Below are positions 26,068 through 31,067 of a DNA stretch of 31,067 nt, piece by piece. The first letter of the stretch is position 1, and each line of letters starts with the position of its first letter. Under the pieces are notes generated by a model. The model had not been told where the DNA came from. It searched no databases and worked only from the letters and a program-made list of their open reading frames with translations. Source of the DNA: CAYOXD01 sp964407825 (GTDB lineage: Bacteria > Desulfobacterota > Desulfobacteria > Desulfobacterales > JAFDDL01); the NCBI GenBank assembly GCA_964407825.1, contig CAYOXD010000023.1, positions 1 through 31,067 of the forward strand, written 5' to 3'. A program made the position numbers and the translations under genes.

Positions 26068-26937
26068 TCACGCCAATTCCATCCACCGGCACACCCGGCC
26101 CCAGAGGGCCTTCACCTCCCGTGCGGCGCTGGAATGGCGATCGAACTCCAGGAGCGTCCGGCCCTTCACCATCGCACGGGTCATTGCCGGGTCAAAGGGG
26201 ACGAGGCCGGCGAGGCCGGCCCCATTGTCAGCGGCGAATGCCTCTATTTTCCGGGTCAACGCCAGATTCAGATCGAACTTGTTGATGCAGATCATGGCCG
26301 GAACCCTGAAATGGGTCGTCAGCTGCAAGACCCGTTCAAGGTCATGCAGGCCCGAAAGACTCGGCTCGGTGACAATCAGCGCCCCATCGGCCCCGCCGAT
26401 GGAGGCGATCACCGGGCAGCCCACACCAGGAGGTCCGTCGGTGAGAATCAGGCGCATCCCCTTCTGCTCGGCCAGGCTTCGCGCCTCCCGGCGCACCAGG
26501 CTCACCAGTTTCCCGGAATTCTCCTCACCAGCGCCGAGGCGGGCATGCACCATGGGGCCGAACCGTGTGGTGGAAACAAACCACCGGCCGCACAGGTTCT
26601 CGGGAAACGACACGGCCTTTTCCGGACAAATGGCGACGCACAGGCCGCACCCCTCACAGGCAATGGGATCCACGAAGAGGTCGTCATTGATGGCCCCGAA
26701 CCGGCAGGATGCGCGGCAAAGACCGCAACCCGAGCACCGATCCGGATCGACAACGGCCCTATGGCCCGAGAAGAAATCGGTCTGACGTTCCATTTCAGGG
26801 TCCATGAGCAGATGAAGGTCAGCGGCATCCACATCCGCATCGCACAGGACCCTATTATGCGCCAGGAGGGCAAAGGCCCCCGTGAGGCTGGTCTTGCCCG
26901 TACCGCCCTTTCCGCTGATGACGACCAGTTCCTTCAT
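26068..26937 (-). CDS. MinD/ParA-type ATPase with inserted 2x[4Fe-4S] ferredoxin domain (ORP-like cluster, second ATPase)
   Basis: This 289-residue protein has the deviant Walker A GKGGTGKT at residues 9-16, followed by CDADVDAADLH. A bacterial ferredoxin insert at about 60-105 follows, with two CxxCxxCxxxC clusters (RCSGCGLCRASC and ACEGCGLCVAIC). The ATPase then resumes with LILTDGPPGVGCPVIASI. The ATG at 26937 overlaps the stop of the preceding ATPase gene (ATGA), so the two are translated together and probably work as a pair. Such paired ATPases occur in the orp locus of Desulfovibrio vulgaris. Their role there is linked to the orange protein complex; a metal-cluster carrier or positioning role is possible. 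Confidence 0.9.
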   Translation of the reverse strand: MKELVVISGKGGTGKTSLTGAFALLAHNRVLCDADVDAADLHLLMDPEMERQTDFFSGHRAVVDPDRCSGCGLCRASCRFGAINDDLFVDPIACEGCGLCVAICPEKAVSFPENLCGRWFVSTTRFGPMVHARLGAGEENSGKLVSLVRREARSLAEQKGMRLILTDGPPGVGCPVIASIGGADGALIVTEPSLSGLHDLERVLQLTTHFRVPAMICINKFDLNLALTRKIEAFAADNGAGLAGLVPFDPAMTRAMVKGRTLLEFDRHSSAAREVKALWGRVCRWMELA

Positions 26938-27800
26938 GGGCCCCTCCGCCACTCCACCAGGGCGTGGATCTTTTCAAACAGGCCGGAAAAGGCCCCGCGC
27001 CATTCCGGCAGCCGGTCCACCAGCATCACGCCGGTGGCATAAGCCTCCGCGATGCGCCGGTCAAAGGGAATCTCCAGGAGAATCGGAAGATCTTCCCGCT
27101 GCGCAAAGTGCCGAAGCCGACCATCGCCGATGTCCGATCGGTTGATCACCAGGCCGCAGGGGATCCCCAGCAGCCGGACCGTCTCCAGGGCCAGCGCCAG
27201 GTCGTGAAGACCGAAGGGGGTGGGCTCAGAGACCAGCACGACGAAGTCAGAGCCCTTCACGGCGGCGATTACCGGGCAGGAGGTCCCCGGCGGGGCATCC
27301 ACGATGGTGATGCCTCCCGGAGTCGCCAGAGCGCGCACCGCCCGTATGAGCGGTGGCGCCATGGCTTCGCCCACCCGCAAGGTTCCTCTTGCAAAATTGA
27401 TCCCGCCGCAGCGCCCCCTGTCAAGTCTACCCAACTCCCGGCTGTCCTCGGTGATGGCGCTGCGGGGGCAGACCCGCATACATCCGCCGCATCCGTGGCA
27501 CAATTCCGGAAAGCACATCACGGTGTCGCCCACCAGGGCGATGGCCTTGAACTGACACAGACGGTCACATTCGCCGCAGGCATCACACCGGTCCCTGTCT
27601 ATGCGGGGCACCGGAAGGGTGACCGGTTCGGAGCTCTCGAAAACCGGATTGATAAAGAGGTGGGCATTGGGCTGCTCCACATCGCAATCCAATAGCTGTA
27701 AAGTCCGCCCGGGGACTTCCTGACTCAGAACCCGGGCCATGCTGACGGCAACGGTGGTTTTACCGGTGCCGCCCTTTCCGCTGGCAATGCTGATGATCAT
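26934..27800 (-). CDS. MinD/ParA-type ATPase with inserted 2x[4Fe-4S] ferredoxin domain (ORP-like cluster, first ATPase)
   Basis: This 288-residue protein has Walker A GKGGTGKT at residues 8-15, LLDCDVEQPNAHLF, two ferredoxin cysteine motifs (RCDACGECDRLC and LCHGCGGCMRVC, about 65-110) and TIVDAPPGTSCPVIAAV in the second half. I use the ATG at 27800, where family similarity begins; the longer frame to 27875 only overlaps the upstream gene. It begins 16 bp after that NifX-like gene and overlaps the second ATPase. The two are similar throughout, indicating an old tandem duplication. Both keep all eight cluster cysteines, so both should bind two [4Fe-4S] centres. Confidence 0.9.
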   Translation of the reverse strand: MIISIASGKGGTGKTTVAVSMARVLSQEVPGRTLQLLDCDVEQPNAHLFINPVFESSEPVTLPVPRIDRDRCDACGECDRLCQFKAIALVGDTVMCFPELCHGCGGCMRVCPRSAITEDSRELGRLDRGRCGGINFARGTLRVGEAMAPPLIRAVRALATPGGITIVDAPPGTSCPVIAAVKGSDFVVLVSEPTPFGLHDLALALETVRLLGIPCGLVINRSDIGDGRLRHFAQREDLPILLEIPFDRRIAEAYATGVMLVDRLPEWRGAFSGLFEKIHALVEWRRGP

Positions 27801-27816
27801 GGGAACACCTGTGCCT

Positions 27817-28176
27817 TCAGTGATCGCAGGTGTGATGCTCGTGTTCGCCGGCGCAGAGATTCGTTCCGATTTCAAGGGTGTGGCTCAGGTAACTGGCCAC
27901 AAGGGTTTCAGGATTTTCCACCGGTGCGCCGGTAATGACCTTGATCCCCGCCTCACTGAAAAGGTCAATGGCCCGGTGGCCCATGCCGCCAGCGATCACC
28001 ACCTGGGTGCCCAGCTGCTGGAGCCATCCGGGCAACACGCCCGGCTCGTGGGGAGGCGGCACGAGGAGTTCCTTGGACTGTATCTGACCATCCTTGGCAT
28101 CGATGATCGCGAACTGCTGGCAATGTCCGAAATGCGCCGTTAATTTTCCATTGGCTAAGGGGACTGCAAATTTCAT
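27817..28176 (-). CDS. NifX/MTH1175-type protein with His-rich C-terminus
   Basis: This 119-residue protein of the dinitrogenase iron-molybdenum cofactor family (PF02579-like) has AHFGHCQQFAIID near the start, VVIAGGMGHRAIDLF in the middle and GIKVITGAP toward the end. The C-terminal tail CAGEHEHHTCDH is rich in His and Cys, a likely metal-binding end. AAGGAG lies before the ATG. Proteins of this fold carry or bind Fe-Mo-type or Mo-Cu sulfur clusters. It is third in the cluster, 127 bp after its neighbour and 16 bp before the first ATPase. Confidence 0.88.
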   Translation of the reverse strand: MKFAVPLANGKLTAHFGHCQQFAIIDAKDGQIQSKELLVPPPHEPGVLPGWLQQLGTQVVIAGGMGHRAIDLFSEAGIKVITGAPVENPETLVASYLSHTLEIGTNLCAGEHEHHTCDH

Positions 28177-28303
28177 GATCCGGTTTCTCCTTGCGTTTTA
28201 GATTTAGGATCCGACCCGGCTGCGCCGGAAGTATCAGGTCTCAGGGGGACGAAGACCTTCCCGGGGCATGCAGGTTGGATGGGATTGGTTTCGAATAAGA
28301 AAA

Positions 28304-28666
28304 CTAGGCCCAGTGGCCGTCCACATTGGCATCCTGCGCCGGCGTCAGTGCGCCGTGCAGATACTGCTCCACCGCGTCTCGAACCCGGACCGCATTGCTC
28401 AGCATGACCTCGATGCCGGCCTGCCGCAGCACCCGAAAGGCCTTGGGACCGCAGTTGCCCGTGATCAACAGGTCGGCCCGGTGCTTCACCAATGTCTGGC
28501 CGGCTTGGATCCCCGCGCCCTGTGGAAGGTTGAAGGACTGCTCATTGGGCACTGCTTCAAATTCCATGGTATCTGGATCCACCAGAACGAAATAGCCGGC
28601 CCGTCCAAAGCGCGGATCCATTTCGGAATCCAGGGTATTGTCCTTTGCTGTGATGGCGATCTTCAT
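28304..28666 (-). CDS. NifX/MTH1175-type protein, candidate orange-protein (ORP) homologue
   Basis: This 120-residue protein starts at the ATG at 28666 after AGGAGGGAG; a longer frame is open to 28696 without support. The beginning MKIAITAKDNTLDSEMDPRFG and the segment GAGIQAGQTLV are hallmark positions of the MTH1175 group (DPRFGR, QGAGIQ), the group that includes the Mo-Cu orange protein of Desulfovibrio. GNCGPKAFRVLRQAGIEV is also family-like. It lies between two other members of the same fold. Which of the three binds the Mo-Cu cluster cannot be told from sequence. Confidence 0.88.
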   Translation of the reverse strand: MKIAITAKDNTLDSEMDPRFGRAGYFVLVDPDTMEFEAVPNEQSFNLPQGAGIQAGQTLVKHRADLLITGNCGPKAFRVLRQAGIEVMLSNAVRVRDAVEQYLHGALTPAQDANVDGHWA

Positions 28667-28690
28667 AGCTCCCTCCTCCTTCTCGGCCTT

Positions 28691-28734
28691 GATCATCGTT
28701 TCTGCTATTTCGGCAGTTTAAAGAAACGATGATC
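28691..28734. repeat. Inverted repeat between two NifX-like genes
   Basis: GATCATCGTTTCT (28691-28703) is the exact reverse complement of 28722-28734, and TGC/GCA inside can extend the pairing. The hairpin overlaps the stop codon of the upstream gene (28733). No T tract follows on the minus strand, so it more likely protects or partly ends the transcript than terminates it fully. Confidence 0.7.
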
Positions 28735-29107
28735 AGGACCGCCTTCTAGCCTTTCGTCCCGTGCATCGGCCGCCGCAGCCCGGCATGCTGAAGCGCAAAT
28801 TCGGCAACCCGCCGGCCAAATGGGCCGCCAGGACCTCCTCCACACCACCGGTGACGAATGACAGGGTGTTGATCCCCCGGGCGCTCAGCATCTGCGCCAG
28901 CTCGCGGGAAATGGCGCCGCAAATGACGGTATCGACGGCCAGTTCGCTCAACCGTTTGAGCTTGTGCACCGGATTGTCATTGGCGAACATCTCCATTTGG
29001 CGGCCGATAATGGTCTCGTTTTCCAGAGTCAACACCAGAATCGTCCTCGAAGCGTCGAAAACCGGCGAAATCCGATTTTTCCAGATGGCCAAGGCGATTT
29101 TTTTCAT
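28733..29107 (-). CDS. NifX-type protein with Cys-rich, basic C-terminus (first gene of the ORP-like cluster)
   Basis: This 124-residue protein has the PF02579-type start (IALAIWKNRISPVFDASR) and the segment VDTVICGAISRELAQML. The tail MPGCGGRCTGRKARRR has two cysteines and a run of basic residues, unlike its two neighbours, and may bind metal or nucleic acid. The ATG at 29107 is used because family similarity begins there; the frame extends to 29164 but that part overlaps the promoter. It is first in the cluster, about 20 bases after the expected start of a sigma-54 promoter. Confidence 0.85.
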   Translation of the reverse strand: MKKIALAIWKNRISPVFDASRTILVLTLENETIIGRQMEMFANDNPVHKLKRLSELAVDTVICGAISRELAQMLSARGINTLSFVTGGVEEVLAAHLAGGLPNLRFSMPGCGGRCTGRKARRRS

Positions 29108-29138
29108 AGTCGGCCCCCCATGGCTGCTCTTTGATAAG

Positions 29139-29154
29139 AGCATCAAGCATGCCA
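29139..29154 (-). promoter_or_regulatory. Candidate sigma-54 promoter (-24/-12)
   Basis: On the minus strand the sequence reads TGGCATGCTTGATGCT: the invariant GG and GC are exactly ten bases apart and TGGCATG matches the -24 consensus (TGGCAYR). The -12 half is ATGCT rather than TTGCW, one mismatch. Transcription would start near 29128, giving a leader of about 20 bases before the ATG at 29107. The orp operons of Desulfovibrio vulgaris are known to depend on sigma-54, which supports the call. Confidence 0.6.
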
Positions 29155-29283
29155 AAGGATTCATGGCGAAGAAGCATTTCAGTATTATGCTGTTATATTT
29201 AATGATTTATTACTATCTGGGAAAGCCGTAGGTACCCGAGTGGGTCGGCATATTGCGACTCGAAAACAGGTGTGGTATGCAGC

Positions 29284-29316
29284 GTTGCAACTCTGTTGCC
29301 CCGCCCCGGCGGCAAC
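29284..29316. promoter_or_regulatory. Candidate enhancer dyads for the sigma-54 promoter
   Basis: GTTGCAAC (29284-29291) is a perfect palindrome, and GTTGCC (29295-29300) is repeated inverted as GGCAAC (29311-29316) with ten bases between. Three GTTGC units within 33 bp, placed about 130-177 bases upstream of the -24/-12 element, look like binding sites for an enhancer-binding protein. The regulator gene is not in the window. Confidence 0.35.
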
Positions 29317-29450
29317 GATTCTCACTGAACAAGGTTCATTAGACCCGGCCGAGTGGTCGTAACTATTCACGAAAGTTTTATATTACCCGATGCCGAAAGG
29401 CTTAAGAGATGCGGTGGATCGGATTCAGTTAGAATCGCTGGGCCGGCGGA

Positions 29451-29852
29451 TCAGGACCGAATATGGGCAAATCCCCATGAGAAGGAAAACCCCAACTCTC
29501 CACCGCCCAGACGCACGCCATCGAAAAAGGCCTTGGACACCAGCGCGCTGGCGCCCCCATCGAGCAGTTCGAGGCCCAGCAGGTAATCGGCCCGCAGCCG
29601 CTCCTCCACGTTTCCGGGCTCACCATAGGCGTACCGGAGGTCATGGCGCAGGCATATCTCGGTTAGCGTCACGATATGGGTCAAGGCGGATACCAGCTTG
29701 TCCGGCAGCAGAGAGCAGCCGTCAAATATCCAGGTTCTGTATTTCTCGGGATGGCGGTTGATGCGTTTCACCAGCTTGTCCATTCCATAATGCTCGCAGA
29801 GGGAAAGGGCTGCTTCAGTGGTAACGAGATCCCCGATTTTCGGCAACTGCAT
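29451..29852 (-). CDS. Small protein with a phospholipase A2-like CxxHDxxY motif
   Basis: The ATG at 29852 follows AAAGGA at a ten-base distance and gives a 133-residue protein; a longer frame to 29891 overlaps the end of the neighbouring hydrolase. In the middle it has Cys67-x2-His70-Asp71-x2-Tyr74, and 15 residues later Asp89 in LRADYLL. This is the arrangement of the His-Asp dyad in prokaryotic and secreted phospholipases A2 (CxxHDxxY and a later Asp). There is no signal peptide, and the calcium loop is not evident. It lies 45 bp after an arginase-family hydrolase on the same strand, so they are probably one operon. Enzymatic role is unproven; the motif could be structural. Confidence 0.6.
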   Translation of the reverse strand: MQLPKIGDLVTTEAALSLCEHYGMDKLVKRINRHPEKYRTWIFDGCSLLPDKLVSALTHIVTLTEICLRHDLRYAYGEPGNVEERLRADYLLGLELLDGGASALVSKAFFDGVRLGGGELGFSFSWGFAHIRS

Positions 29853-29897
29853 AGACTTCAATCCTTTCTGTACGCAACAAGCCGGTGGCACCCCCTC

Positions 29898-30812
29898 TCA
29901 GGGGCGCCCGGCGCGCACCAGCGCGCCGATCATGTTGAAAACGATACGAGCCGCGGTCAACGCGCTCAACCCGTCCCTATCCCGCTGCGGCATCAGCTCC
30001 ACCAGATCAAAGCCCCGCACCCGTGCCTTTTTCGTCAATCCATGAATGAGATCGAGCACCTGACGAAAGCTCAGACCGCCCGGTGAGGGTGCCTTGACAG
30101 CCGGCAGAACGGATGGATCGATGCCGTCACAGTCCAGCGTCAACAGGCAGGAGGCTCCCTGCGGAACCAGATCCAGAACCCGATCGATCCCCCCCGGTGC
30201 CGCCACCGCCCCGGCCGGGAGGATGTGGGCACCGTAATCCCTTGCGGCCGCCACCTCTTCAGGACGGGCGCTGCCAACACCACGGATGCCCACCTGGATC
30301 AGGGAATCGATCCAGGGCATCTCCGAGGCCCGTCGCATGGTGCTGCTCCACCCCTCGGTGATGCCGTTCACCTCGTGGCGCCAGTCGATATGGGCGTCCA
30401 CCTGGATGACCGTGAGGGGGCCCAGGCCCTCATAAGCCCGGAAGAAGGGAATCGGAATCGAGTCATCCCCGCCGAGAACGACAGGCACTGCCTCGGCCGC
30501 CAGAAGCGCCCGCACCGACTCCGTGGCCCGCGCCTGGTTGCCGGCAGGGTCCCCTGGGTCCCCCGGCACGTCACCCCAATCGAACACCGGGACATCCCCC
30601 CCGTCCAGAAGCGGGCCGTTCAGATCGAAGTCATAATGCGTTATCATCGACGCGTATCGCAGGGCCGCCTTGCGAAGGGCGCCGGGAGCTTCCGCGCAAT
30701 GGCTCGGTACCCCGGGCTGATAGGAAACCCCGTGGGGAATCCCCATGACGGCAATCCCGGCCTCCGGCCTTTCGAGGGCCGGCAACCCCGCGAACGTATC
30801 CATCTTCTGCAT
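29898..30812 (-). CDS. Arginase/agmatinase-family ureohydrolase
   Basis: This 304-residue protein belongs to the Mn-dependent ureohydrolases. Metal-site motifs are GGDDS (residues 114-118), DAHID (139-143) and TLDCDGIDPS (Asp227, Asp229), with KAPSPGGLSF following as in agmatinases. The first motif has Asp117 where nearly all members have the metal-binding His (GGDHS), so either the site is tuned differently or the substrate differs. The ATG at 30812 has GGGAG in front. Substrates in the family include agmatine, guanidinobutyrate and other guanidino compounds; no choice can be made here. It is followed by the small phospholipase A2-like gene. Confidence 0.88.
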   Translation of the reverse strand: MQKMDTFAGLPALERPEAGIAVMGIPHGVSYQPGVPSHCAEAPGALRKAALRYASMITHYDFDLNGPLLDGGDVPVFDWGDVPGDPGDPAGNQARATESVRALLAAEAVPVVLGGDDSIPIPFFRAYEGLGPLTVIQVDAHIDWRHEVNGITEGWSSTMRRASEMPWIDSLIQVGIRGVGSARPEEVAAARDYGAHILPAGAVAAPGGIDRVLDLVPQGASCLLTLDCDGIDPSVLPAVKAPSPGGLSFRQVLDLIHGLTKKARVRGFDLVELMPQRDRDGLSALTAARIVFNMIGALVRAGRP

Positions 30813-31067
30813 TCTTCTGTCTCCCGGCTGCCGCCATCCGCGAATCGGTCGCCGCGGGGGGGGGCGCCGCTGGGAAGCACCTGCGCATCGTTACCGGTTG
30901 GTAAAGCGTCCGCTTCGGGTGTTTCTTGGTAATTTCGGGATCTTTATCTCCCAACTATATCACAGATACAACCGAAAAAGTCAAAGGAGGGGGGATCATC
31001 CGGGGTGATTTTGTCCTGATATGGATGATTTTAAAATCCTTGCGGTTATGCCTGCATCAGGTCGTTG
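30813..31067. other. Right-edge intergenic sequence
   Basis: This holds the upstream region of the arginase-family gene. A 12-bp palindrome, GATTTTAAAATC, lies at 31027-31038. No gene is supported; short frames here are out of register with any family. Confidence 0.4.

Larger units (their letters stand above)
29108..29450. other. Regulatory region upstream of the ORP-like cluster (343 bp)
   Basis: No gene is supported here; a 61-codon minus-strand frame at 29185-29370 lacks coding features. The stretch next to the first NifX-like gene is AT-rich and holds a sigma-54-type element (29139-29154). GC-rich dyads follow about 130-180 bases further upstream (29284-29316), the usual distance for an enhancer. 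This is the layout of an activator-dependent sigma-54 promoter. Confidence 0.55.

Overview
The window looks like chromosome from an anaerobic, sulfate-reducer-type bacterium of the Desulfobacterota. This is an inference from gene content: a complete V/A-type ATPase operon, a cluster of NifX-like proteins with ferredoxin-containing MinD/ParA ATPases that resembles the orange-protein (orp) operons of Desulfovibrio, and a candidate sigma-54 promoter in front of that cluster. No rRNA, tRNA, CRISPR array, phage or intact insertion sequence was seen.

Layout. (1) 1-5175, minus strand: one open frame of 1,725 codons that runs off the left edge. It is a giant TPR protein with an embedded C39-like cysteine-peptidase domain; long open frames on the plus strand here are its shadows. 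(2) 5176-7791: an accessory stretch with a transposase-like remnant, three small plus-strand genes with lipoprotein-type N-termini (one with a PDZ domain), a 50-bp hairpin and a small membrane protein. (3) 7792-16346, minus strand: nine V/A-ATPase genes transcribed G/H-I-K-E-C-F-A-B-D. (4) 16347-17167: a long leader with two terminator-like hairpins and a direct repeat, followed by a beta-barrel porin (17168-18325, plus). (5) 18326-19190: two inverted arrays of a degenerate GAYNAC hexamer flanking a terminator and a 58-residue membrane protein. (6) 19191-22189, plus: a translationally coupled DUF2868 membrane protein and DUF3482 GTPase, meeting tail to tail with a large SLC13-type transporter (22215-24644, minus). 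(7) 24823-25875, minus: a patatin-like phospholipase. (8) 26068-29107, minus: the ORP-like cluster, three NifX/MTH1175-type proteins and two MinD-type ATPases with 2x[4Fe-4S] inserts. (9) 29451-30812, minus: an arginase/agmatinase-family hydrolase followed by a small protein with a phospholipase A2-like motif.

How the parts work together. The ATPase genes encode one rotary machine; its proteolipid carries a Gln/Glu-Thr pattern that suggests Na+ coupling. The ORP-like genes probably form one regulon for a metal-sulfur-cluster protein complex. The DUF2868/DUF3482 pair is probably one membrane-associated GTPase unit. The lipoproteins, the hexamer arrays and the TPR/C39 protein are the least understood parts.
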